Counted from the first letter of the stretch, positions 56,174 through 64,000 are shown. The stretch: DNA of 64,000 nucleotides from Lachnospiraceae bacterium AC2029 (GCA_000703065.1 JNLK01000001.1:3122001-3186000), one strand, 5' to 3'. Numbers and translations are program-made. Notes: generated by a model not told the origin, from the letters alone.

Positions 56174-57145
56174 ATGGCTTTTGTTCAGGCAAAGTGTGAG
56201 AATTGTGGCGGAATTCTTACGGTTGATGATAATCTCAAGGCTGCAAATTGCCCGCATTGCGGCATGGCATATGTTGTTCAGGATGCGATCAACCATTTCA
56301 ATAATATAACACATGTTGAGTATATGCATGCTGATGTTGTGAATATGGTTGATGAAAAGTCTTCTGTTGCGAGACTTGAGGCGGCTGAGGCGTATATGAG
56401 GTTGAATAATTATGCCATGGCTGAGCAGGAGTATGCATATGTTACCAGGATCGCACCGCAGAATTACAAGGGTTGGTGGGGAACCATCCGGTCTAAAACC
56501 TTTGACTTTCGCAAGAGAATTCGAAGTAAAGCCGAGTTGGATAAGTTAAAGGGTTTGTTTGCTGCAGTAGAAGAGTTTGTGCCGGCGGATGTGCATGAGG
56601 AGGTGAGGCGCAGGTGGACTTTATATTATGGATCACAGGAAAGACTGAATAATACCGAGATTTCAGAAGTAAACGGTAATAAACAAAAGATAAAGCAGAG
56701 TCTTTTACAGATAGAACAGAAGATTTCGGGATATAAATATGAGATAGATGAACTGAAAAAACGCGTGGAACAGAATCATTTTAAGATAAATGAGTTAAGG
56801 AAGGAAAAACCATTAAAAAAGCCCTCCTGGACGGGGAGTATGATGGTAGTAATGTACGGGTTATTGCTGATTGGGATTTTAGCTATTATTTTTGCCGATG
56901 GTTGGATAAAGGGGATAGCAGCCGGGGGTGTGGCGCTTTCCATTTTGGTGATAATAATAAAAAGTATTATCACATGGAAATACTATGATAAGATGAGAAC
57001 TATTTCTATGCTGGAACAGGATAATAAAAGAATGAGTGACAGACGGATGGAATTATGTAAACAACTAATTCCTGTCCATAATTCAAAAAGCAGGGCACGT
57101 AATAATATGAAAATTGAGGACAAAAAACTCATGCCATATCGCTGA
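56174..57145 (+). CDS. Zinc-ribbon, coiled-coil, two-TM protein
   Basis: A 323-residue protein paralogous in plan to the gene at 52193. It has an N-terminal zinc ribbon (CENCGGILTV, NCPHCGMAYVV), a TPR-like helical part (LEAAEAYMRLNNYAMAEQEY), a coiled coil (about residues 165-215, KISGYKYEIDELKKRVEQ), then two TM segments (VMYGLLLIGILAIIFA and GIAAGGVALSILVIIIKSII) and a basic tail. The orientation would place zinc ribbon and tail in the cytosol. It starts 12 bases after the ATPase gene. It could dock the ATPase to the membrane; that is inference. Confidence 0.7.
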   Translation: MAFVQAKCENCGGILTVDDNLKAANCPHCGMAYVVQDAINHFNNITHVEYMHADVVNMVDEKSSVARLEAAEAYMRLNNYAMAEQEYAYVTRIAPQNYKGWWGTIRSKTFDFRKRIRSKAELDKLKGLFAAVEEFVPADVHEEVRRRWTLYYGSQERLNNTEISEVNGNKQKIKQSLLQIEQKISGYKYEIDELKKRVEQNHFKINELRKEKPLKKPSWTGSMMVVMYGLLLIGILAIIFADGWIKGIAAGGVALSILVIIIKSIITWKYYDKMRTISMLEQDNKRMSDRRMELCKQLIPVHNSKSRARNNMKIEDKKLMPYR

Positions 57146-57243
57146 GGTATGGTGGCGGCACGAAGGATGGATTGGAAAACAGTTTTTAGAAGTAAGAGTG
57201 ATGTGTGTAGTAATGTGATCGTATTATACGAGGGGAAGAAGAA

Positions 57244-59292
57244 ATGGATGACGTTTTTGACAGTGATGTGGACATGTCTTCGGATATAGGCGATTCCGGC
57301 ACCGATCTGAGTGACAGCGATTTCGGTAGTGATGATTCCTCGTTTAATTCTGATGAACTATCAGAGGATACGAGTGACATGGAGGAACTGCCGTTTGAAG
57401 AGGCAGATACATCGATAGATACTACATCTGATATGGATACAATTCCGGAGGACACGGATGATATGGAAGAACTGCCGTTTGATGAGGCGGATACAGTAGT
57501 AGATGGGATATCAGACATGGACACGATTCCTGAGGATACGGATGACATGGAAGAACTGCCGTTTGAAGAGGCAGATACGGCAGTAGATAATTCGTCCGGA
57601 ATGGACACGATTCCTGAGGATACGGATGACATGGAAGAACTTCCGTTTGATGAAGCGGATACAGCAGCAGATGATCCGGATGATATGGAGGAACTGCCAT
57701 TTGAAGAGGCAGATACAGCAGTAGATAATCCGGATGATATGGAAGAACTTCCGTTTGATGAAGCGGATACAGCAGCAGATGATCCGGATGATATGGAGGA
57801 ACTGCCATTTGATGAGGCGGATACAGCGGTAGAGAATCCGAATGACATGAATGAAATGCCGATGGATGACATGAATGAAACGCCGACGAATGACATGGAT
57901 GAAATGCCAACGGATGCACCGGATGAAATACCAACGGATGACATGGATGGAATACCGACGGATGACATGGATGAAATGCCAACGGATGCACCGGATGAAA
58001 TACCGACGGATGACATGAATGAAATGCTGGCGGATGAATCAGATGAACAATCGGAAGATGGTTATCCCGTAAAAGTTCTGACACTTGGGGGAACCGGAAC
58101 CACTATCAAGCATCCGGATCCGGAGCAAGAATGGGCTGATCTGCAGGAAGGCGTTCAAAATGCAAATAAGCTATATGATGATGCAATCCAGAATGTTCTG
58201 GACGACAACGATCGAATTCTAAGTGATGACAGTTTGTCTAATGCAGAAAAACGCGAGGCGCTTGAACAAAGTAAAGATCGGTTGAGAAATATTGACGAAG
58301 CTCGTAAAGAAGATATGCGAGATGTAGCAGATCGCATCATTGAACTGGAGGGCAGAACAAATTATCCGGAGGATTATGAAGGAAACATTGAATCAGATGT
58401 TCCATATGGAAGCGGAGATGAGTTGGATCCATATGATTTTGGTTCTTTTACGGATGAGCTTGATCAGGGGTTTGATGAGGACCTGTCACAACAGGATGAC
58501 GTTCTACCATACGAATCTGAATTAAGCCAACAACCCGATTACCGGAATGATATGGATAATGAGGCGGATTATAGCAGTTTGGGTGCAACTCCCATTGAGG
58601 GAATGGATGCAGTCGAACCGTCTGTGGATATCACACCGCTTGATCAGACCAATCAGGATATAGTCAGGTTTACAGGTGATGATGGAATGGAGTATTCACG
58701 ATTTGATCATCCGGAGGAGCTGCAAAAGATTCTGCCATATGATCAGGGAATAAACGATTACAATAAGGATCAGGATTGCGTTCTGGCAAATCTGGGTTCT
58801 CATTTGAAGGCTGCAGGAAGTGAACTGGGAGAGAATGACGGAGTAGGTTATGCATTGACGCATCTTGGAAGAACAGGAGAGCCGTTGTGTGATTCTAATG
58901 GCTGTGTTTATCCGGAAGACATTCCTGATATTTGGGAGAGATTTGGAATTCCTGCGGATATTCAGTCCTCTAAAAACCTGGAAAACCTTGCCAATTACAT
59001 AGAAGATGGAAGGGCTGTCAGCATAGGGGTAAACAGTGGAAACTGGTGGAACATGGACAATCCGGAGGGCATTGATTATTCGGATTACATAGGAGACGGT
59101 GGAGCAAATCACCAGATTGGTTTGATGAGTTGTGAGCGGGACATGAGCGGAAATGTGACGAATTGGTATATTAATGACACCGGACGTGGCCTGGAGCGGG
59201 ATGCGTGCAGAAAGGTTCCGACGATAGATATTATCAACGCAACGATGGCGGACCGTTCCGTGGCAACCGTCTCGAAAAAAGCAAGCCGATAA
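57244..59292 (+). CDS. Acidic-repeat protein with C-terminal papain-like/C39-like domain
   Basis: A 682-residue very acidic protein. The N-terminal ~200 residues hold seven copies of MEELPFEEADT-type 18-25-residue repeats, then ~10-residue repeats around DDMDEMPTDAPDEIP. A helical middle segment (about 295-370) follows. The C-terminal ~180 residues look like a papain-like or C39-like cysteine peptidase/transferase fold: C512 in DQDCVLANLGSHL, H623 in GANHQIGLMSC and N644/D645 in WYINDTG form a plausible triad. No signal peptide is seen. Such domains end many polymorphic toxins; a housekeeping protease is another reading. It is preceded by GAGGGGAAG-like ribosome signals and followed after 14 bases by a small unknown gene. 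Confidence 0.65.
   Translation: MDDVFDSDVDMSSDIGDSGTDLSDSDFGSDDSSFNSDELSEDTSDMEELPFEEADTSIDTTSDMDTIPEDTDDMEELPFDEADTVVDGISDMDTIPEDTDDMEELPFEEADTAVDNSSGMDTIPEDTDDMEELPFDEADTAADDPDDMEELPFEEADTAVDNPDDMEELPFDEADTAADDPDDMEELPFDEADTAVENPNDMNEMPMDDMNETPTNDMDEMPTDAPDEIPTDDMDGIPTDDMDEMPTDAPDEIPTDDMNEMLADESDEQSEDGYPVKVLTLGGTGTTIKHPDPEQEWADLQEGVQNANKLYDDAIQNVLDDNDRILSDDSLSNAEKREALEQSKDRLRNIDEARKEDMRDVADRIIELEGRTNYPEDYEGNIESDVPYGSGDELDPYDFGSFTDELDQGFDEDLSQQDDVLPYESELSQQPDYRNDMDNEADYSSLGATPIEGMDAVEPSVDITPLDQTNQDIVRFTGDDGMEYSRFDHPEELQKILPYDQGINDYNKDQDCVLANLGSHLKAAGSELGENDGVGYALTHLGRTGEPLCDSNGCVYPEDIPDIWERFGIPADIQSSKNLENLANYIEDGRAVSIGVNSGNWWNMDNPEGIDYSDYIGDGGANHQIGLMSCERDMSGNVTNWYINDTGRGLERDACRKVPTIDIINATMADRSVATVSKKASR
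57376..57834 (+). repeat. Acidic coding repeats (seven MEELPF units)
   Basis: Seven degenerate repeats encode D-D-MEELPF[ED]EADT; spacing alternates between 54 and 75 bases, as a linker (MDTIPEDT) is present in some units. They are followed by shorter ~30-base repeats to about 58030. Confidence 0.75.
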
Positions 59293-59306
59293 TTGGGGGT
59301 GTTCTA

Positions 59307-59801
59307 ATGTCAAAAATGAAGAAAATACTCGATTATATAAATGCAGAATCATCGCCGATCCGGTTAAGATCCAATATGCTTCTATCAGCACCGTTTGTCG
59401 GAAGAAAGAACGGTGAATTAAAGTACTGTGTGTTCACTTATTCCGTTGGAAGAGTGAACGAAGCCGGTAACAGATTTCATTTTTCGGAGATTTTCTACTT
59501 TGACAGGCGAGATTGTTCCATGTATGAAAGATATGAGATAGACAGTATGTCGGTTGAAAAAGCAGGGAGATGTTTTCCGGAGGAACTCGCTTTTTCATAT
59601 GATGAGTGTCCGATTGAGCAGTTGTATAATAATATAGTGGATTTGACTGACGCGATATTGGATAATAAAGAAAGCAGAAAAGAGAATGCACGGCTATATA
59701 TGATGCATTTCAACAAAAAATACAATGAAGCTATCCAGAAGGTATACATGCTTTATGGAAATGAATTCTTTCGATGGATCGCAGATTTGGCAAATGAATA
59801 A
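59307..59801 (+). CDS. Small protein of unknown function, possible immunity protein
   Basis: A 164-residue soluble alpha/beta protein. The frame is open from 59205 inside the preceding gene, but the ATG at 59307 has GGGGGTG seven bases upstream and is preferred. Segments such as LRSNMLLSAPFVGRK and ELKYCVFTYSVGRVNEAG suggest beta strands in the first half, and the C-terminal half is helical (LYMMHFNKKYNEAIQKVYML). I recognise no family. Its place 14 bases after a protein with a toxin-like papain domain makes an immunity or chaperone role possible, but no motif supports this. Confidence 0.6.
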   Translation: MSKMKKILDYINAESSPIRLRSNMLLSAPFVGRKNGELKYCVFTYSVGRVNEAGNRFHFSEIFYFDRRDCSMYERYEIDSMSVEKAGRCFPEELAFSYDECPIEQLYNNIVDLTDAILDNKESRKENARLYMMHFNKKYNEAIQKVYMLYGNEFFRWIADLANE

Positions 59802-59818
59802 GTGGGAGGTGTGATCGT

Positions 59819-61048
59819 ATGTCACTTTTTGCAAAGAATCCGAATGAGGCAGCCTATATTGGTGGGAAGAAACACTGGGCAGATGTGATCAAGAATTCAG
59901 GTGATGGAAATCTTCTGATCTGGCGTCAGCCGGAAGAGGATTTTAATACGCATTCAACATTGATCGTCATGCCGGGTGAGTCGGCGATATTTATTAAAGG
60001 CGGTAATATTGAAGCGGTATTTGAAAATGGGACGTATAAACTGAGTACCGAGAATTATCCGTTTATCAGCCGGCTTCGAAATGCTTTTACCGGTGGTGTC
60101 AGCACGTTCAATTGTGTTGTATATTTTGTTCGTAAAGCGGATAGCCAGGAGATTCTCTGGGGAACGGATTCGCCGATCCAGGTAAGAGATAAAGTGTGGG
60201 GAATCCGCACAGATGCGCGGGTTCGAGGTGCGTATAAGATCAGAGTGTCAAATCCGGCGGTATTCCTGTCAAAGATGATCGGAAATAATGTTCAGATGCT
60301 GTATCAAAGCGAGATGGATAAGTATTTCCAGAATGAACTCAGAGGCAAGGTAAAATCGGCTGTTTCCAAATTCCTGAATTCTTTGGAGCAGGAATTGATC
60401 GGTCTGGATGCCTATCTGGATCAACTGTCTGAAAGCGTTGAGCCTTATTTGAACGAAATACTTGAGGAATACGGGCTCTCCTGCGTGAAGTTTTCCTTCT
60501 CCGGACTGGATATCGACCAGACGAAATATGATCAGCTGGATTCCGCAAATATCGAGGCTCAAAATATGGCCCGTCTTGCTCAGGGTCAGGCGGCTGCAAA
60601 GGTAGTAAATGCGCAGGGTGATCTGGGTGTAATGCAGACTCTTGGAGATAATTGGGGAAGACAGCAGGCTGCTAATATCCTTGGCGACCTTGCTCGAAAT
60701 CCGGGTGCAGGTGGTACCGGTGCTGCAATGGGCGCAGGCATGGGAATGGGTATGGCTGCAGGAACAGTATTCGGCAGTATGGCGAATCAGATGTTTGCAC
60801 CGATGAATCAGCAGCCTCAGACTACGGCAGCGCAACCGCAGGAGGATCCCGGAAATCGCTTTGCTCCAAAGGGTTCAGGGACTGCTCAGTATGGCGGACA
60901 GCAAACGAATCAACCGATGGGCCAGCCACAATCCGGATATCAGGATCCTGTACAGACACTTTCACAATTAAAACAGATGTTGGACAATGGATTGATTCCA
61001 CAGCAGATGTATGACGCGAAGGTGGCCGAGGTTCTTAGTAGAATGTGA
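59819..61048 (+). CDS. SPFH-domain protein (YdjI-like) with SHOCT-like tail
   Basis: A 409-residue SPFH/band-7-type protein of the YdjI kind. The first ~290 residues contain LLIWRQPEEDFNTHSTLIVM, the SPFH-like strands (GESAIFIKGGNIEAVFENGTY, in part) and GLSCVKFSFSGLDID, then an Ala/Gln-rich helix (LAQGQAAAKVVNAQGDLG). A Gly/Met-rich and Gln/Pro-rich linker follows. The last ~33 residues, VQTLSQLKQMLDNGLIPQQM plus YDAKVAEVLSRM, match the SHOCT pattern. There is no TM, so it is likely membrane-peripheral. In Bacillus, ydjI sits with PspA-like and zinc-ribbon genes in an envelope-stress operon, a partial parallel to this cluster. Confidence 0.82.
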   Translation: MSLFAKNPNEAAYIGGKKHWADVIKNSGDGNLLIWRQPEEDFNTHSTLIVMPGESAIFIKGGNIEAVFENGTYKLSTENYPFISRLRNAFTGGVSTFNCVVYFVRKADSQEILWGTDSPIQVRDKVWGIRTDARVRGAYKIRVSNPAVFLSKMIGNNVQMLYQSEMDKYFQNELRGKVKSAVSKFLNSLEQELIGLDAYLDQLSESVEPYLNEILEEYGLSCVKFSFSGLDIDQTKYDQLDSANIEAQNMARLAQGQAAAKVVNAQGDLGVMQTLGDNWGRQQAANILGDLARNPGAGGTGAAMGAGMGMGMAAGTVFGSMANQMFAPMNQQPQTTAAQPQEDPGNRFAPKGSGTAQYGGQQTNQPMGQPQSGYQDPVQTLSQLKQMLDNGLIPQQMYDAKVAEVLSRM

Positions 61049-61059
61049 GGAGGTACATC

Positions 61060-61740
61060 ATGAATAAAAAGAGCATTTTGTGGATCTTGCTGGATTCGAT
61101 TTTTGTGATTGTTTTTAATGTCATATTTTTCTTTATCATAGGCCCGGATCACAATGGAACGGCATGGGTTTCTTATGCTTTTATAATGCTTGCATATATT
61201 TTGTTGGTCTTTACGCCCGTCATGATCCATCAGTCTGAGTTCAAAGCCATCTTTGGCTTCTCTCTGTATTCAGTCGGTGCCTTTTATTTCCTTGTGGAGC
61301 TGATCGTCGGAACTGTATTTATTCTTGTTTCGGACGTGCCGTTTAAGGTTGCGTTATTGGTGCATATTATCCTTTTCGCAATTTATGCAGTTATCCTGAT
61401 TTCTAATATAATTGCTAATGCAAAAACTGCAGAGGTGGAGGTGACTCGAAAGCAGGATTTACAGTATGTGAAGGAAGCGTCAACCAGGCTTCGTGGTATT
61501 ATGGACGGCATCAGCGACAAGAGGTTAAAAAAACAAGTGGAGAAGGCATATGATATAATTTATGCCAGTCCGACCGGCACAAATATGCAGGCGAAGGATA
61601 CGGAATATCAGATCCTTCAGATGATACGGCAGACTGAAACGGCAGTGTCAGTTCAGGATAATAATCAAATTGCGGATCTTTCTGAAAGGATAATTAATCT
61701 GGCTAACGAAAGAAACCGATTGATTGCATTGAATCGTTGA
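61060..61740 (+). CDS. Four-TM protein with cytosolic helical domain
   Basis: A 226-residue membrane protein. The ATG at 61060 has AGGAGG at 61048-61053; the ribosome site overlaps the stop of the SPFH gene, so translation is likely coupled. Four TM segments are visible (ILWILLDSIFVIVFNVIFF, WVSYAFIMLAYILLVFTPVM, FSLYSVGAFYFLVELIVGTV and FKVALLVHIILFAIYAVIL), followed by a ~100-residue helical cytosolic part (ASTRLRGIMDGISDKRLKKQ, then DLSERIINLANERNRLIALN). No family is recognised with confidence. It may anchor the SPFH protein. Confidence 0.7.
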   Translation: MNKKSILWILLDSIFVIVFNVIFFFIIGPDHNGTAWVSYAFIMLAYILLVFTPVMIHQSEFKAIFGFSLYSVGAFYFLVELIVGTVFILVSDVPFKVALLVHIILFAIYAVILISNIIANAKTAEVEVTRKQDLQYVKEASTRLRGIMDGISDKRLKKQVEKAYDIIYASPTGTNMQAKDTEYQILQMIRQTETAVSVQDNNQIADLSERIINLANERNRLIALNR

Positions 61741-61756
61741 TCACAGGGGGTGTATT

Positions 61757-62071
61757 ATGAGTTGTGTTTTAACGTCCGGTCAGTCCTCAGCCGGTGGTTC
61801 CATTTGGATGATTTTGCTTTATATTCTGATTTTTGTAGGTTTGATCCTTGTAGTCCATAAGATAGTGAAAAAGAATGAGAACGCTCAAACAGCAAGAGTT
61901 TGTCATACCTGTGGGCAGTACAATTATGGAAAAGTGAATTTCTGCAAATATTGCGGAGCAGCACTGTCTGATGATAACAAGAATACGACCGCAAAAAAGA
62001 TATGTCCCAATTGTGGATTCAAAACGGAGGTGAATACCGCGTTCTGTCCGAACTGCGGGAAAAACATCTAA
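61757..62071 (+). CDS. Membrane-anchored double zinc-ribbon protein
   Basis: A 104-residue protein with one N-terminal TM (WMILLYILIFVGLILVVHKI) and two zinc ribbons, CHTCGQYNYGKVNFCKYCG and CPNCGFKTEVNTAFCPNCG, each with two CxxC pairs. The ribbons would lie in the cytosol. It is the last of the ten clustered genes, 16 bases after the four-TM gene, and the third or fourth zinc-ribbon module of the cluster. A bidirectional terminator follows. Function unknown; a docking role is likely. Confidence 0.7.
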   Translation: MSCVLTSGQSSAGGSIWMILLYILIFVGLILVVHKIVKKNENAQTARVCHTCGQYNYGKVNFCKYCGAALSDDNKNTTAKKICPNCGFKTEVNTAFCPNCGKNI

Positions 62072-62124
62072 TGTCATTTATGTTTGAATCCTTATAGAGT
62101 GTTAATTGTGAAGGTATAAATATA

Positions 62125-62155
62125 GGAGTAGGAATTTCGGGTCCTACTCCTTCTT
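62125..62155. terminator. Shared bidirectional terminator
   Basis: GGAGTAGGA (62125-62133) pairs perfectly with TCCTACTCC (62142-62150), followed by TTCTTC. It lies between the convergent cluster end and the XRE gene and overlaps the stop codon of the latter. The stem resembles the one after dnaJ at 51439. Confidence 0.6.
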
Positions 62156-62494
62156 CATGTTCTCATAACGGATGGCAATCAGCAAAAGGTCAATCCCTCG
62201 GTCGAGAATTTCCAGCTCCTCATTGGACAGTGATGAAATTTTATACAGAATATTGGATAACTCAGGGGTTTCGTCTACATCGAAGAGAAGACTGTCACTT
62301 GAAACGTTCAATATCTTGCACAGATTCACCAGCGTATCGAGAGCGGTTCCGACAAGACCTCGTTCCAAATCAGAAATGTATTGATTGGTGACGTTCAGTT
62401 CCTCTGCCAGACGTTCCTGCGTATAACCGGCCGCCTTCCTTGCCTTCTTGATACGTTGTCCAAATGCTTCGCTAAATGATGTCTTTTCTTTCAC
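62144..62494 (-). CDS. XRE-family transcriptional regulator
   Basis: A 116-residue DNA-binding protein with an N-terminal helix-turn-helix of the XRE/HTH_3 type: FGQRIKKARKAAGYTQERLA, then LAEELNVTNQYISDLERG (recognition helix TNQYISDLER). The C-terminal ~40 residues are helical (ISSLSNEELEILDRGIDLLL), likely for dimer formation. It is the only clear - strand gene in the right part of the window and is convergent to the ten-gene cluster, so it may control the cluster or be a stray phage/element regulator. The ATG is at 62494; the second ISLre2 begins 51 bases upstream of it. Confidence 0.85.
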   Translation of the reverse strand: MKEKTSFSEAFGQRIKKARKAAGYTQERLAEELNVTNQYISDLERGLVGTALDTLVNLCKILNVSSDSLLFDVDETPELSNILYKISSLSNEELEILDRGIDLLLIAIRYENMKKE

Positions 62495-62544
62495 TGTTTT
62501 TCCCTCTGTGTTGCAGGTTTTCGTATGGTGTTTCTATTTTAGCA

Positions 62545-64000
62545 TAGAGTATAATTATCATTGGCATGAATAATAAAAAAAGAAGAGGCCGAAGCCTCTT
62601 CACAATCACATAAATTAACCTTATTATTTAGTTTGCAGACAAAATCGATAAGGAGCTATGTGATGAATACTATGTTAAATGAAACCGAGCTGACTTTCAA
62701 GGCTTTTGAACAAAATACTTTCCGGATGGTATGTGAATGGGCAAGGGATTATACCAAGGAGTTTCTGGAACGATACGATGACTATCTCATGGAAACCAGA
62801 GATAAGGGGGCATACCGGAATAAGGGGAAGCGAAAAACAACCGTAAAGACCGTGTATGGTGAGGTTGAGTACGGACGTCGGGTTTATGAGGTTACCAGAG
62901 AGGACGGACTGAAAGAGTTTGTCCATCTGCTGGATGAGCAGCTCGAGATATCCGGAGTCGGCCTGATCTCAATGAACATGGCTGAGCAGATGGTTTCTTC
63001 GATCACGGAGACGTCCTATCGTGAAACTGCAAGCAGGATCACTGAGATGACTGGACAATCCATAAGTGCTATGGGTGTATGGAACGTGATCCAGTCGTTA
63101 GGCGAGGCCGTTTGCGAAGATGAACGGCAGCTTGTGAAGGAGCACAAAGCAGGAAATGTATCCGGAGAAAAAGAAACCCCCGTGCTCTTTGAGGAAACGG
63201 ATGGTGTCTATGTCAGGCTCCAGCGCGAAAGAAACACAAAGGGTGAGATCAAGGTTGGCATAGCCTATGACGGATGGAAAAAGACCGGGAAAAACCGATA
63301 CAGCCTGGATGGAAAGGTTGTTGTGGCAGGTTTCTCAACATCGTCTGAATTTCAGGCCTACAGAGAAGCGGCTATCGCAGAGATATATAACATGGATGAG
63401 GTTGAGCTTCGGATCATGAATGCAGACGGAGCTGAATGGGTAAAGAATATCTGTGATTCTGATACGGTATTTCAGCTGGATCCGTTTCATAGAAACAAGG
63501 CCATCAAAGAAAATGTGCCATACCCGGAACATGCAAAACGAATCCATTCGTTGCTGGAGCAGAAAGAACTGGATGAATTGTTTAAATATCTCGAGATATA
63601 CAGGAACAGCCTGATCGATGGTGATGAGATTGAAAAGGCTGAACGGTTGATTGCTTATTTTTCCAACAATCGACACGGATTAATCCCATATAATCAACGA
63701 GATCTTCTGATACCAGACAGTCCAGAGAACTTAGAATATCGAAATCTTGGAACGATGGAAAATCACATTGGTAGCGTGATAGCAAGACGGATGAAGCATA
63801 ATCATGCAAGCTGGAGTATTCGTGGCGGAAACAATCTGGCGAAGATCCTTGCAAAGAAAGGATCTGGAAGATTAAATGAAGTCGTAAACAAACTGAAAAA
63901 GCCGACATTTGAAAGACGGATAGTTGAACAAATCAAGGCACATATACTCTCGGCATACGAGGCGAATAAGAAGGTCGGAAAAGGATATACATACCCTGTA
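62545..64000 (+). mobile_element. ISLre2-family insertion sequence, left part of a second copy
   Basis: From TAGAGTATAAT at 62545 the sequence is closely similar to the copy at 604, including the conserved hairpin GAAGAGGC-CGAA-GCCTCTTC near 62582 and the leader of the transposase. It runs off the right edge. Both copies have the same orientation. Confidence 0.88.
62663..64000 (+). CDS. ISLre2 family transposase, 3' end beyond the window
   Basis: The first 446 codons of a transposase homologous to the one at 720 (473 residues), so only ~27 codons should be missing. The start MNTMLNETELTFKAFEQNTF follows AAGGAG at 62650-62655. The frame shows no stop to the window edge and keeps LFEETDGVYV, IMNADGAEWV and NLGTMENHIGSVIARRM. 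Substitutions are scattered, some changing residues in the latter block (W to G in ENHIWS), so it is a diverged relative and its activity is uncertain. Confidence 0.9.
   Translation, partial: MNTMLNETELTFKAFEQNTFRMVCEWARDYTKEFLERYDDYLMETRDKGAYRNKGKRKTTVKTVYGEVEYGRRVYEVTREDGLKEFVHLLDEQLEISGVGLISMNMAEQMVSSITETSYRETASRITEMTGQSISAMGVWNVIQSLGEAVCEDERQLVKEHKAGNVSGEKETPVLFEETDGVYVRLQRERNTKGEIKVGIAYDGWKKTGKNRYSLDGKVVVAGFSTSSEFQAYREAAIAEIYNMDEVELRIMNADGAEWVKNICDSDTVFQLDPFHRNKAIKENVPYPEHAKRIHSLLEQKELDELFKYLEIYRNSLIDGDEIEKAERLIAYFSNNRHGLIPYNQRDLLIPDSPENLEYRNLGTMENHIGSVIARRMKHNHASWSIRGGNNLAKILAKKGSGRLNEVVNKLKKPTFERRIVEQIKAHILSAYEANKKVGKGYTYPV

Noticed and set aside
57186-58084. Antisense Ser-rich or His/Pro-rich repeat proteins
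   Set aside because: They are mirror images of the acidic repeats in the + strand gene.

Overview
The window reads as chromosome of a Gram-positive Clostridia member, most likely a Lachnospiraceae species. Supporting this are a PEP/pyruvate-linked pyruvate phosphate dikinase, the single-chain glycyl-tRNA synthetase, hrcA-grpE-dnaK-dnaJ behind a CIRCE operator, ISLre2-family insertion sequences, a group II intron without an endonuclease domain, CW-binding-repeat surface proteins, and a very large Cna-B/pilin-type adhesin. Almost every gene is on the + strand. I saw no rRNA, tRNA or CRISPR array.

Layout. 1-0.5 kb: 3' end of groEL and its terminator. 0.6-2.36 kb: a complete ISLre2 element. 2.4-9.8 kb: housekeeping genes (M16C peptidase, era, recO, a lipoprotein, glycyl-tRNA synthetase, a small membrane protein). 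10-12.6 kb: ppdK. 12.7-16.5 kb: an accessory patch with a group-II-intron-like 3' end, a fragment of a CW-binding surface gene, a Bro-N/Fic protein, a (CCGA)6 simple repeat, and a leucine-rich-repeat/CW-binding surface protein. 16.7-28.8 kb: a cell-surface modification locus (GT2 glycosyltransferase, UlaG-like metallo-hydrolase, ATP-grasp, SDR, LicD, transglutaminase-like, then a Dlt-like set of adenylation enzyme, carrier protein, MBOAT and SGNH-like protein, and a lipoprotein), punctuated by small palindromic REP-like repeats. 28.9-38.6 kb: a LURP-one-related protein and the ~3000-residue adhesin. 38.7-40.6 kb: a group II intron inserted just after the adhesin terminator. 40.8-46.4 kb: dtd, a two-component system, lepA, hemW. 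46.5-51.4 kb: the HrcA-controlled chaperone operon.

51.6-62.1 kb is the most unusual part: ten tightly spaced + strand genes, visibly more AT-rich than their neighbours. They encode a membrane-anchored YidD-like protein, two zinc-ribbon/helical proteins, a DUF4177-like protein with a Gly-rich repeat tail, a HerA/VirB4-like ATPase, an acidic-repeat protein ending in a papain-like/C39-like domain, an unknown small protein, an SPFH protein with a SHOCT-like tail, a four-TM protein and a membrane-anchored double zinc ribbon. A convergent XRE regulator and a second ISLre2 copy close the segment. I interpret this as an envelope-associated ATP-driven complex handling the papain-like protein; that is inference from domain content and gene order.

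The Dlt-like locus should activate a small carboxylic acid or amino acid on a carrier protein and move it across the membrane onto a surface polymer built or decorated by the GT2 and LicD enzymes. The chaperone operon is under HrcA/CIRCE heat-shock repression. All functional statements rest on motif reading; no search was run.
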